Of a stretch of 64,000 nt of DNA, positions 52,261 through 62,765 are shown piece by piece. How positions within the stretch are numbered: position 1 is the first letter of the stretch; each line of letters starts with the position of its first letter. The notes below the pieces were generated by a model. It saw only the letters and a program-made list of their open reading frames with translations. It was not told where the DNA came from and did not search any database. The position numbers and the translations under genes were made by a program. Source of the stretch: Cryobacterium glucosi (lineage in GTDB: Bacteria > Actinomycetota > Actinomycetes > Actinomycetales > Microbacteriaceae); assembly GCF_004402235.1 (NCBI RefSeq), contig NZ_SOFS01000043.1:1-64000 (forward strand). The letters run 5' to 3'.

Positions 52261-53025
52261 ATGACTCAGCCGGCTGCCGGAGAGGCAGTAACCTCTTCCC
52301 ACCCCGCCCCCGACGCCGACACCCTCACCGGTGACGCAACGGGTGCGGCATCGCCCCAGGGCTTCACCCTTTTCGCGGTGCTTCGCAAGGACCCGACGAA
52401 CCCGGACGACCTCGACGGCCGCGACGTACCGCACGCGGTCCTCGAGCTCGACGACATCGTCGAACTCGTCGAGGCGGAGGGCGTCACCGTCCGCGGCTTC
52501 TACGACGTGTCCGGCCTCCGCGCCGATGCCGACCTGATGATCTGGACCCACGCCCCCGAGGCGGAGACCCTGCAGTGGGCGAACCGGGAGCTGCGCCGCA
52601 GCCGGCTCCTCAAGAGCCTGCTGCCGACCTGGAACGCGATGGGCGTGCACCGCGACGCCGAATTCAACAAGAGCCACGTGCCCGGCTTCCTCCGCGGCGT
52701 CGAACCGAAGGCCTGGCTGACCGTCTACCCGTTCGTCCGCAGCTACGAGTGGTACCTGCTCCCCGAGGCCGAGCGCAGCGCCATGCTCGCTGACCACGGC
52801 CGCAAGGGTGCCGCCTTCCGCGGTGCGATCGCGAACACCGTCTCCGCCTTCGCCCTCGGCGACTACGAATGGCTCCTCCCGATCGAGAGCGACGAGCTCA
52901 CCGAGCTCGTCGACCTCATGCGCGAGCTCCGCAACACAGAGGCCCGCCGCCACGTGCGCGAAGAGGTCCCGTTCTACACCGGGCGCCGCATCTCCACCGC
53001 GGAACTCGTCGAGGTGCTCCAGTAG
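52261..53025 (+). CDS. chdC: coproheme decarboxylase (HemQ)
   Basis: The 254-residue chlorite-dismutase-family enzyme performs the last step of the coproporphyrin-dependent pathway, decarboxylating coproheme to heme b. VYPFVRSYEWYLLPEAERSAMLADHGRKG holds the substrate-contacting Tyr and the proximal-His region. The ATG at 52261 has GAGACT six bases upstream, so it may have its own promoter. The stop overlaps the ferrochelatase start by one base. Confidence 0.93.
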   Translation: MTQPAAGEAVTSSHPAPDADTLTGDATGAASPQGFTLFAVLRKDPTNPDDLDGRDVPHAVLELDDIVELVEAEGVTVRGFYDVSGLRADADLMIWTHAPEAETLQWANRELRRSRLLKSLLPTWNAMGVHRDAEFNKSHVPGFLRGVEPKAWLTVYPFVRSYEWYLLPEAERSAMLADHGRKGAAFRGAIANTVSAFALGDYEWLLPIESDELTELVDLMRELRNTEARRHVREEVPFYTGRRISTAELVEVLQ

Positions 53026-54143
53026 TGAGTGCGTACGACGCCATCCTCCTGGCCGGCTTCGGAGGACCCGAGGGGCAGGCCGACGTGATCCCCTTCCTCC
53101 GCAACGTCACGGGCGGCCGCGGCATCCCGGAGGAACGCCTCGAAGAGGTCGCGACGCACTACCGCCACTTCGGCGGCATCAGCCCGATCAACGCCCAGAA
53201 CCGCGTGCTCCGCGCCGCACTCGAAGCAGAACTCGACCGCCGCGGCATCGACATCCCCGTGCTCTGGGGCAACCGCAACTGGGACCCCTACCTCCGCGAC
53301 GTCGTCGCTGAGGCGCACGCCAACGGCCAGGACCGCCTGCTCGCGATCGTCACAAGCGCATACAGTTCTTACTCCGGCTGCCGCCAGTACCGTGAAGACC
53401 TCGCGGCCGCGCTCGAGGTCACGGGCCTGACCGGCGTGGTGCACATCGACAAGGTTCGCCAGTTCTTCGACCACCCCGGCTTCGTCACCCCCTTCATCGC
53501 CGGCGTGAGCAAGGGCCTCGCGGATGTCGCCGCCCAGATCCCGGGCATCGACCTCGCCACCGAGGTGGAGGTCCTGTTCTCGACGCACTCGATCCCGTCG
53601 ACGGACGCCGCGAAGAGCGGACCTGCCGAGCGCGGCTTCGGTGAGGGCGGCGCATACGAGGCCCAGCACCTCGCCGTCGCGCACACGGTGATGACTGCTG
53701 TCGCCGCAGCGGATGCCGCGGCGAGCGAGACCCCGTGGCAGCTCGTCTTCCAGTCCCGGAGCGGGCCGCCGAGCATGCCATGGCTCGAGCCAGACATCAA
53801 CGACGCCATCCGGCTGCTCCCGGCCAGGGGCATCCGTGCCGTCGTGATCGTGCCGCTCGGTTTCGTGAGCGACCACATGGAGGTCATGTGGGACCTCGAC
53901 AACGAGGCGACGGAGACAGCGCACGAGCAGGGACTGTTCTCGGTGCGCGTACCCACGCCCGGGGTCGACCCTGCATACGTGAGCGGGCTGATCGACCTCG
54001 TGGTCGAGCGCCTCGAGGACACGCCGGCAGCCGAACGCCCCGCGATGACCCCGCTCGGACCCTGGTACGACGTCTGCCGGCCGGGCTGCTGCGAGAACGT
54101 GCGCCTCGGCTTCAAGCCAGCCCTCGCCGGGATCGCGCCGTGA
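53025..54143 (+). CDS. cpfC: coproporphyrin ferrochelatase
   Basis: The 372-residue enzyme inserts iron into coproporphyrin III. It has the N-terminal ILLAGFGGPEGQADVIPFLRNVTGGRG loop, the catalytic His in VLFSTHSIP and the conserved FVSDHMEVMWDLD. Four Cys near the C-terminus (VCRPGCCENV) with an internal Cys could hold a [2Fe-2S] cluster, as in several actinobacterial enzymes. GTG 53025 overlaps the chdC stop. The hemC start overlaps its end (GTGA). Confidence 0.92.
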   Translation: MSAYDAILLAGFGGPEGQADVIPFLRNVTGGRGIPEERLEEVATHYRHFGGISPINAQNRVLRAALEAELDRRGIDIPVLWGNRNWDPYLRDVVAEAHANGQDRLLAIVTSAYSSYSGCRQYREDLAAALEVTGLTGVVHIDKVRQFFDHPGFVTPFIAGVSKGLADVAAQIPGIDLATEVEVLFSTHSIPSTDAAKSGPAERGFGEGGAYEAQHLAVAHTVMTAVAAADAAASETPWQLVFQSRSGPPSMPWLEPDINDAIRLLPARGIRAVVIVPLGFVSDHMEVMWDLDNEATETAHEQGLFSVRVPTPGVDPAYVSGLIDLVVERLEDTPAAERPAMTPLGPWYDVCRPGCCENVRLGFKPALAGIAP

Positions 54144-55093
54144 GCACGATCAGGATCGGCACCCGGGGGAGCGCCCTCGCCCTCGCCCAGACCCAGGCGG
54201 TCGCCAACCGGATCGCAGCAGCAGCGGGCACCGAGGTCGAGCTCGTCGTGATCACGACCCACGGCGACACCTCGAAGGAACCCCTGTCCGGCCTCGGCGG
54301 GACGGGCGTGTTCGCGAGCGCCCTCCGCGAGTCCCTGCTGAACGGCGACTGCGACGCGATCGTGCACTCCTTCAAGGACCTGCCGACCGCGCTGTACCCC
54401 GGCCTCGTCGTCGGCGCAACGCCGCGCCGCGCAGACGCCCGCGACGTGCTCTGCGCCCGTGACGGACTGACCCTCGAGACCCTTCCGGAGGGCGCCAGGG
54501 TCGGCACCGGTTCCCCGCGCCGGGTCGCCCAGCTTCTGAATGCCCGGCCGGACCTGCACGTCGTCGACATCCGCGGCAACGTGGACACCCGGCTCGGCAG
54601 GGTCGCCGCAGGCGACCTCGACGCCGTTGTGCTCGCCGCGGCCGGCCTCAGCAGGCTCGGCCTCCTGAGCGCGGTCGAGGGCGAGTACCTCGAGCTCTCC
54701 GACTGGCCGACCGCGCCCGGCCAGGGTTCCCTCGCGATCGAGGTGCGGGAGGGCAGGCTTGATCGCCCGCTCGGAACCGCGCTCGCCGCGATCAACCATG
54801 CGACGAGCCAGGCCACCACGACCGCGGAGCGTCTCGTGCTCGCGCGACTCGAGGCCGGCTGCGCGGCCCCGATCGGCGCGATGGCGGCGATCGACGACGG
54901 CCTGTTGTTCCTGACTGCCACGGTGTACAGTCCTGATGGTGCCCGAAGTATCGTGAGTTCGCACGCCGCGACGCCCGATTCACATTCCGTCACCCACCTG
55001 GTCGAGGCCGCCCAGGACGTCTCCGAGCGTGTGGCCCGTGATCTGATCCAAGGCGGGGCTGCCGATTTTGCCCCCATGAAGGTGACTTCTTAA
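54140..55093 (+). CDS. hemC: hydroxymethylbilane synthase
   Basis: The 317-residue porphobilinogen deaminase has IRIGTRGSALALAQT, HSFKDLPT, RVGTGSPRR and the dipyrromethane-cofactor C241 in LEAGCAAPIGA. It condenses four porphobilinogens. GTG start overlapping the ferrochelatase stop; three bases separate its stop from hemD. Confidence 0.95.
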   Translation: MSTIRIGTRGSALALAQTQAVANRIAAAAGTEVELVVITTHGDTSKEPLSGLGGTGVFASALRESLLNGDCDAIVHSFKDLPTALYPGLVVGATPRRADARDVLCARDGLTLETLPEGARVGTGSPRRVAQLLNARPDLHVVDIRGNVDTRLGRVAAGDLDAVVLAAAGLSRLGLLSAVEGEYLELSDWPTAPGQGSLAIEVREGRLDRPLGTALAAINHATSQATTTAERLVLARLEAGCAAPIGAMAAIDDGLLFLTATVYSPDGARSIVSSHAATPDSHSVTHLVEAAQDVSERVARDLIQGGAADFAPMKVTS

Positions 55094-55096
55094 GAA

Positions 55097-55888
55097 ATGA
55101 CCTGGCGCTACAAGACCCTCTCCAATCCCACCAAGCCGCTTGCCGGCTGGCGGGTCCTCGTCCCGCGCGGCGGCCCGTGGGGTGACCACGTCGCCGCGGA
55201 CCTCCGCTCCCGCGGTGCGCAGCCGATCGTGGCCCCGATGATCAACTTCGCCGCGACCGACAACGCCCCCGCGCTCGACGCGGCGCTCGCACGCCTCGCG
55301 GACGGTGACTTCGACTGGATGACGATCACGAGCGCGACGACCGTCGATGTGCTCTCCTCGCACCGCGCCGTCGTGGCTCCCGGCACCCGGATCGCCGCCG
55401 TCGGCGAGACCACCGCGGCGGCTCTCATCGCCGCCGGCTATCGCGTCGATCTCGTCCCCGCCGAGGACAACTCCGCCCGTGGCCTGCTCGCCGAGTGGGA
55501 AGCCGCCACCCAGGGTGTCGTGCCCCTGCGCATCCTCACCCTGCGCTCCGAGATCGCCAAGCCCCTGCTCACCGAGGGTCTGCGCCGGATCGGCCACGAG
55601 GTCGAGTCCGTCGTCGCCTATCGCACGATCGGCGTTCCCGTGGACCCGCGGGTCGTTGCGGATGTCGCGGCCGGCAAGGTGCAAGCGCTCCTGGTCACCT
55701 CGGGGAGCGTCGCAGAACAGGTGCAGGAGCAGTTCGGACCTGTCCCCGAGACGACCCTCGTCGCCTGCATCGGTCCGCGCACCGCCAAGGACGCCGCGGC
55801 CCTCGGACTCCGCGTCGACCTCGTTGCGGAAGCCCCCAGCGCCGAGGCGCTCATCGAGGCCCTCTCGCACTTCGCCGAACTCCGCTAG
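55097..55888 (+). CDS. hemD: uroporphyrinogen-III synthase
   Basis: The 263-residue, two-domain enzyme closes and inverts ring D of hydroxymethylbilane. Sequence conservation in the family is low. The supports are the motif ITSATTVDVL, the RGLLAEWE and VESVVAYRTIGVP segments, the late CIGPRTAKDAAALGLRVDLVAEAPSAEALIEAL and the position after hemC. The gene is followed by IR-2. Confidence 0.9.
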   Translation: MTWRYKTLSNPTKPLAGWRVLVPRGGPWGDHVAADLRSRGAQPIVAPMINFAATDNAPALDAALARLADGDFDWMTITSATTVDVLSSHRAVVAPGTRIAAVGETTAAALIAAGYRVDLVPAEDNSARGLLAEWEAATQGVVPLRILTLRSEIAKPLLTEGLRRIGHEVESVVAYRTIGVPVDPRVVADVAAGKVQALLVTSGSVAEQVQEQFGPVPETTLVACIGPRTAKDAAALGLRVDLVAEAPSAEALIEALSHFAELR

Positions 55889-55909
55889 CGCCTCAACCTT
55901 CCCGCCCTC

Positions 55910-55972
55910 CCGCGAAAGCGGGTGAATCGTCGGTTTGGGCGCGCGTGAACGACGATTCACCCGCTTTCGCGG
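55910..55972. repeat. long inverted repeat IR-2, between hemD and hemB
   Basis: A perfect 23-bp stem (55910-55932 with 55950-55972) closes a 17-base loop. It lies 21 bases after the hemD stop. It is a second copy of IR-1. The central triplets differ but remain paired (left GCC to ATC, right GGC to GAT). Confidence 0.8.
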
Positions 55973-56002
55973 CGGCTCGAGTGGTGTCTCGTCTGGCGTG
56001 GG

Positions 56003-56008
56003 TAGGGT
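56003..56008 (+). promoter_or_regulatory. -10 box of a probable leaderless hemB transcript
   Basis: TAGGGT, six bases, then GTG at 56015. It follows IR-2 directly, so hemB-hemL may be a separate transcript. Confidence 0.5.
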
Positions 56009-56014
56009 GGATGG

Positions 56015-57001
56015 GTGATTACTCCAGTTATTCGGCCTCGACGGATGCGTTCGAGTTCCTCGCTCCGCCGGCTCGCCCGTGAGACCCGCATCCACCCCGC
56101 CGAACTCGTGTTGCCGATGTTCGTCCGCGAAGGGCGGGAGTCGGTGGACATCACCTCCATGCCCGGCGTGGTGCAGCACTCGATCGACAGTGCGCGCCGG
56201 GCCGCAGCCGAGGCCGCCGCAGCAGGTATCGGCGGCGTGATGCTCTTCGGAGTGCCGGATGTGCGCGACGCCATCGGCTCCGGCGCGACCGACCCGCTCG
56301 GGATCCTCAATGTCGCGACCCGGGCCATCGCAGACGAGGTCGGCGACGCGCTCGTCGTGCAGACCGACCTGTGCCTCGACGAATTCACCGACCACGGCCA
56401 CTGCGGGGTGCTCGCGCTCGACGGCAGTGTCGACAACGACGCGACCCTCGAGCGGTACAACGAGATGGCACTGATCCAGGCGGCCTCCGGTTCCCGGCTG
56501 CTCGGGCTCAGCGGCATGATGGACGGCCAGGTCGCCTCCGTTCGCGAGGCCCTCGACGGTTCGGGATTCCAGGACACCGCCGTCCTCGCATATTCGGCGA
56601 AGTACGCCTCCGCGTTCTACGGCCCCTTCCGCGAGGCCGTGCAGTCGACGCTCACGGGCGACCGGCGCAGCTACCAGCTCGACCCGGCCAACCGCAGGGA
56701 GGGCGTGCGCGAGGCCCTGCTCGACATCGAACAGGGCGCGGACGTCGTGATGGTCAAGCCGGCAGGCAGCTACCTCGATGTGCTCGCAGACGTCGCGGCC
56801 GTGAGTGATGTCCCGGTCTGGGCATACCAGGTGTCCGGTGAGTACGCGATGATCGAGGCGGCCGCCGCCCAGGGCTGGATCGACCGCCGCCGTTCGATCG
56901 AGGAATCGGTGCTCAGCATCCGCCGGGCAGGCGCAGACGCCGTGCTCACATACTGGGCCGTCGAACTCGCCGCCTGGCTTACCGAAGGAAACCGCCCGTG
57001 A
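56015..57001 (+). CDS. hemB: porphobilinogen synthase (ALA dehydratase)
   Basis: The 328-residue enzyme joins two 5-aminolevulinates. The Schiff-base Lys K248 is in [14 protein letters not shown] and the second Lys in [16 protein letters not shown]. The metal-binding loop [14 protein letters not shown] keeps Cys residues, indicating a zinc form. The GTG at 56015 is taken as start; ATG 56045 is a shorter alternative. Overlaps hemL by four bases. Confidence 0.95.
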   Translation: MITPVIRPRRMRSSSSLRRLARETRIHPAELVLPMFVREGRESVDITSMPGVVQHSIDSARRAAAEAAAAGIGGVMLFGVPDVRDAIGSGATDPLGILNVATRAIADEVGDALVVQTDLCLDEFTDHGHCGVLALDGSVDNDATLERYNEMALIQAASGSRLLGLSGMMDGQVASVREALDGSGFQDTAVLAYSAKYASAFYGPFREAVQSTLTGDRRSYQLDPANRREGVREALLDIEQGADVVMVKPAGSYLDVLADVAAVSDVPVWAYQVSGEYAMIEAAAAQGWIDRRRSIEESVLSIRRAGADAVLTYWAVELAAWLTEGNRP

Positions 57002-58332
57002 TGACCCGCAACGACGAGCTGTTCGCCCGCGCCCAGCGCGCCATCCCCGGCGGCGTGAACTCGCCGGTCCGGGCCTTCCGCTCGGTCGGCGGCACCCCGC
57101 TGTTCCTCGTGAAGGCCTCAGGAGCCTACGTCACCGACTCAGACGGCCGCGACTACGTCGACCTCGTCAGCTCCTGGGGGCCCGCGATCCTCGGCCACGC
57201 GCACCCCGAGGTCGTCCACGCGGTCCAGGCCGCTGCAGCACTCGGCTTGTCGTTCGGTGCGTCCACTCCGGGCGAGACCGAACTCGCCGAGCTGATCGAG
57301 GGCCGCGTCTCGGCCGTCGACAAGCTTCGCCTCGTCTCGACGGGCACGGAGGCGACGATGACCGCCATTCGCCTCGCCCGCGGCTTCACCGGTCGCGAGC
57401 TCCTGATCAAGTTCGCCGGCCACTACCACGGCCACTCCGACGGACTCCTGGCCCAGGCCGGCTCCGGGCTCGCGACCCTCGCCCTGCCCGGTTCCGCCGG
57501 TGTGACCGCTGCGACTGCGGCGCAGACCCTCGTGCTCCCGTACAACGACCTCGAGGCCGTGCGCGCCGCGTTCGAAGCCCACCCGGGGAGGATCGCCGCC
57601 GTCATCACCGAGGCCGCCGCCGCGAACATGGGCGTGGTCGCGCCAGACCCCGGCTTCAACGCAGCCCTGACCGAGCTCGCGCACTACTACGGTGCGCTGC
57701 TCATCATCGACGAGGTGCTCACCGGCTTCCGGGTCGGGCCGGCCGGGTACTGGGGCCTCGACAACGCGGGAGAGACCCCCGCGAAGCCGTACAGCCCCGA
57801 CCTCTTCACGTTCGGCAAGGTCATCGGTGGCGGCCTGCCCGTCGCGGCCCTCGGCGGACGTGCCGACGTCATGGACTACCTCGCCCCCGCAGGCCCGGTC
57901 TACCAGGCCGGAACCCTGTCCGGGAACCCGGTCGCCGTCGCAGCGGGCATCGCGACCCTGCGCGCCCTCGACGACACCGTCTATCCGCGGCTCGATGCGA
58001 CGGCGCTGCTGCTCTCGAACGCGGTCTCCGCCGCCTTCTCAGCAGAGGGTGTCGCGCACAGCGTGCAGCGGGCGGGCAACCTGTTCAGCTTCGCGTTCGG
58101 GGCGGATGCCGCAGCGCACCCCCCACGGGACTACGCCGCCGTGCAGCGCCAGGAGGCCTTCCGGTACGGCCCGTTCTTCCACGCGATGCTCGACGCCGGG
58201 GTGTCACTGCCGCCGTCGGTGTTCGAGGCCTGGTTCGTCTCTGCGGCCCACGACGAGCAGGCGATCGAGTGGATTCTCGACGCGTTGCCCGCGGCGGCGA
58301 AGGCGGCAGCGGCGGCCGTCGTGCCCGACTGA
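56998..58332 (+). CDS. hemL: glutamate-1-semialdehyde 2,1-aminomutase
   Basis: The 444-residue PLP enzyme makes 5-aminolevulinate from the HemA product. PLP Lys K274 is in [19 protein letters not shown]-terminal [16 protein letters not shown] and the [11 protein letters not shown]sp are present. The start is GTG overlapping the hemB stop; the next codon is ATG (57001). It closes the heme operon. Confidence 0.95.
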   Translation: MMTRNDELFARAQRAIPGGVNSPVRAFRSVGGTPLFLVKASGAYVTDSDGRDYVDLVSSWGPAILGHAHPEVVHAVQAAAALGLSFGASTPGETELAELIEGRVSAVDKLRLVSTGTEATMTAIRLARGFTGRELLIKFAGHYHGHSDGLLAQAGSGLATLALPGSAGVTAATAAQTLVLPYNDLEAVRAAFEAHPGRIAAVITEAAAANMGVVAPDPGFNAALTELAHYYGALLIIDEVLTGFRVGPAGYWGLDNAGETPAKPYSPDLFTFGKVIGGGLPVAALGGRADVMDYLAPAGPVYQAGTLSGNPVAVAAGIATLRALDDTVYPRLDATALLLSNAVSAAFSAEGVAHSVQRAGNLFSFAFGADAAAHPPRDYAAVQRQEAFRYGPFFHAMLDAGVSLPPSVFEAWFVSAAHDEQAIEWILDALPAAAKAAAAAVVPD

Positions 58333-58410
58333 CGGAGCGCACAGTTCCGCGTTACTGCATTGTGAGGTTTCGACAGCGGGAATACCGGCCGAACGGGGCA
58401 GACTAGGCCT

Positions 58411-58755
58411 ATGGCTTCCTTGCGCGTTCATCCCGATCGGCTCGAGGTACACCTGACGAAGGCCGAGAAGACGCTCGCCTTCCGCCGCGAGGACATCGTC
58501 GTCGCACGGGACAACATCCGCTCGGTGACGATCACGGACGACCCGTGGATCTGGATCCGCGGGATCCGCGCCCCCGGCCTCGAGGTTCCACTCGTGCTCG
58601 CGGTCGGCACCTGGAAGTTCCACGGGGGCAAGGACTTCCTCGCGATCAAGCGCCGCCGCCAGGCCGTCGTGATCGACCTCATCGACGAGGACTTCTCGCG
58701 CGTGATCCTCACCACCAACCACGCTCCAGACCTGATCGCCTCGCTCAAGCTGTAG
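58411..58755 (+). CDS. small PH-like domain protein (114 aa)
   Basis: The protein appears all-beta with a C-terminal helix. The pattern LEVHLTKAEKTLAFRREDIVVARDNIRSVTITDDPW resembles bacterial PH-like domains. There is no signal peptide or membrane segment. The function is unknown. CAGACT lies six bases before the ATG, again without a Shine-Dalgarno. Confidence 0.65.
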   Translation: MASLRVHPDRLEVHLTKAEKTLAFRREDIVVARDNIRSVTITDDPWIWIRGIRAPGLEVPLVLAVGTWKFHGGKDFLAIKRRRQAVVIDLIDEDFSRVILTTNHAPDLIASLKL

Positions 58756-58780
58756 CCGGTCGCCGGTCGCGGGTCGCGTG

Positions 58781-59683
58781 CTACGGGCGCACTCCGCTCG
58801 TGGTGACGATCTTCGTCCAGGGCCCCGGCGGGACGTCGGCCGCCTCGACGAACTGCCAGTCGACCGTGTCGTTCTCCCCGTTGATGTCGCTGAATCGCAG
58901 GCAGCCGTTCAGGGCCGGGGAGACGTCCATGCCCGCTCCGTTGAACTTCTTGTTGGCCGGCCGGGCATCGTCCGCACCGAACACGTATGCGGCATCGTGG
59001 TACTGGCCGGGCCCGGCGTCCTCGATCTGGCCGTAACAGGTCTGGCCGTTCGAGCGGATGCGGACCCACCTGTTCTTCATCAGGCTCACGGTGTCATCGC
59101 CCGCCGAGCCCGCGTACGCAGACTGGCCGGCCCACGGCACGACCTTCTCGCGGGTCGCGAACGCCTGGGCGTCGTTGAGGTCGTCGAACGGGAGATCGAG
59201 GTAGAACGGGTTCTCCTTCGGAGCCAGCTGGGTCGGGAAGTAGTCGTTGGCCGCCGTCCGCACCTCGGTCTGGCAGTCGTCCGCCGTGCGGACGCCGTCG
59301 CAACCGCCATAGCTCGCCATCCACCCCGAGTCATACGTCGAATAGACCTGGCTGCCGTCCGCGGCGTTCGGGTCGAAGATCTCGCCGACCCAGAACGTCG
59401 TCGAGACGATCCCGGTGTGCCAGGGGTACGCCCCGACCGTGGGAGCCGTCGGGGCCGCGCTCGCGGACGGCGCGGGGGTCACGGATGGTGCGGGGCTCCC
59501 GCTGGGTGTCGGAGTGCCGGGGGACCGGCTGGCCGAGGGGGGAGCTGTGCTCTGGCCGGGTCGCGGAGCGGTCGACACCACGATCGTCAGCACGGCCAGA
59601 ACCGTCAGGCCGATCGCGAGGAGACTGATCAGGAGTGCGCGCCGGCGAGGGGTCCCGCCCGCTGGCTCATCGTCTTCCGGCAT
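58781..59683 (-). CDS. anchored secreted protein with beta-barrel-like domain (300 aa)
   Basis: The ATG at 59683 is behind GGAGGAGGG. The protein has a polar N-terminus, one membrane anchor (residues ~16-38), a Pro/Ser/Thr/Ala linker (~40-85) and an extracellular domain. The domain contains GGCDGVRTADDCQTE, GQTCYGQIEDAGPG and DVSPALNGCLRF. Its Cys residues could form disulfides outside the cell. The last 90 residues resemble a double-psi-barrel/RlpA-like fold, but that is not certain. No function is proposed. Confidence 0.7.
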   Translation of the reverse strand: MPEDDEPAGGTPRRRALLISLLAIGLTVLAVLTIVVSTAPRPGQSTAPPSASRSPGTPTPSGSPAPSVTPAPSASAAPTAPTVGAYPWHTGIVSTTFWVGEIFDPNAADGSQVYSTYDSGWMASYGGCDGVRTADDCQTEVRTAANDYFPTQLAPKENPFYLDLPFDDLNDAQAFATREKVVPWAGQSAYAGSAGDDTVSLMKNRWVRIRSNGQTCYGQIEDAGPGQYHDAAYVFGADDARPANKKFNGAGMDVSPALNGCLRFSDINGENDTVDWQFVEAADVPPGPWTKIVTTSGVRP

Positions 59684-59838
59684 TCGCCCTCCTCCAGCAC
59701 ACAGAACGTCCACATCGGGTCGGCAGCCGATGGCGTTGAGATGCTACCCGGCCTCTCGCGCGCTCACGGGTCATCTTCACCACCTTCCCAGCGGACCGTC
59801 GGCCGGCTCGCACCGGCCGCCGGCCGCCACCGCCCCGC

Positions 59839-61622
<1,784 letters not shown>

Positions 61623-61623
<1 letters not shown>

Positions 61624-62681
61624 CAGAGCAGCCCGGGGATCTGGCTGCCGGCGGCGACGAGGCCGGGGGCGTGCGGATGCAGCGGCGAACCCGCGAGGGC
61701 CATGGCCTCGTTGGCGTTTCCGCCGCCCGCCGCGGCACCGGCCACGTTCCGGATCACGTCGTCGAGCGGGGTACTCGGTTCGAAGTCGACGAGCTTCCGC
61801 GCGAGGCCGTTGTTGGGGACCCGGCGACGCATGTCCTCGTAGCCGGGGGCGTACGCCTGCTCGTAGGGAATCAGGCTGATGTCGCTCGTCGAGCCGAGGA
61901 CGTCGATCACGCGCTCGGCGAGGCCGAGGATCGAGATCTCCTGGGCGCCGCCCATGTTGACGGCCAGGCCGTACGCGGCCGGAGTCTCTGCGAGCCGGAC
62001 GAGGGCGGGCACGATGTCGCCGACGTAGGAGAAGCAGCGGGTCTGTCGTCCGTCGCCGAAGACCGTGAGTGGTTCCCCTCGCTGCGCCTGGCCGACGAGG
62101 TTGGGAAAGACCATGCCGTAACGCCCGGTCTGCCGCGGCCCGACCGTATTGAACAGGCGCACGATGGCAACCGAGAGTCCGAACTCACTCCAGTAGGCGT
62201 GCGCGAACGCCTCATCGATCCCCTTCGCGGCGGCGTACGTCCACCGGGACTTGAGGGCGGAGCCGAGAATGCGGTCGGACTCCTCGTCGAGGCTGTCAGC
62301 GGTGTTCTTCCCGTAGACCTCGCTGGTCGACGCGAGCAACAGGGTCGCCCCCGCGGCGACGCACGCGTCGAGGACGTTCTCGGTGCCGTGGATGTTGGTG
62401 CGCAGGCTCGTCAGGGGCTCCTCGACGATGAGCTTGACGCCGACGGCCGCGGCGAGGTGGAAGACCCGGTCACGCCCGGAGATGAGGTCGGTGACGAGTG
62501 CCCTGTCGAGGATGCTGCCCTGGACGAACCGCAACCGGGGGTTGTCACTGACCCTGGCGAGGTTGCGGAGCGAACCCGTCGAGAGGTTGTCGAGCACGAT
62601 GACGTCGTCACCCTGCTCCAGCAGGTATTCGGTGAGGTGGCTGCCGATGAAGCCGGCGCCGCCGGTGATCAATGATTTCAC
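61623..62681 (-). CDS. NAD-dependent UDP-sugar epimerase/dehydratase
   Basis: The 352-residue extended SDR has the NAD motif ITGGAGFIGSHL, catalytic STSEVYGK and Y-x3-K in RWTYAAAKG, and RLFNTVGPRQTGRYGMVFP. It resembles UDP-glucuronate 4-epimerase/decarboxylase-like proteins. The start overlaps nothing upstream but its stop overlaps the glmS start by one base, giving one operon. The C-terminus (~40 residues, Ala/Gly-rich) is an extra tail. Substrate assignment is tentative. Confidence 0.85.
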
Positions 62682-62715
62682 GGTGGTTCTCCGATCGAAG
62701 GGGTGGGCAGGGCAA

Positions 62716-62749
62716 CGGATGCCGGGGGCCGAGCGGCCCCCGGCATCCG
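62716..62749 (-). terminator. strong hairpin between the nucleotide-sugar dehydrogenase and the epimerase
   Basis: A perfect 15-bp stem (62716-62730 with 62735-62749) has a GAGC tetraloop. It begins 17 bases after the dehydrogenase stop, minus strand, and has no U-tract. It may reduce read-through to the epimerase and glmS. Confidence 0.6.
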
Positions 62750-62765
62750 CCCGGGAAAGAAGGGG

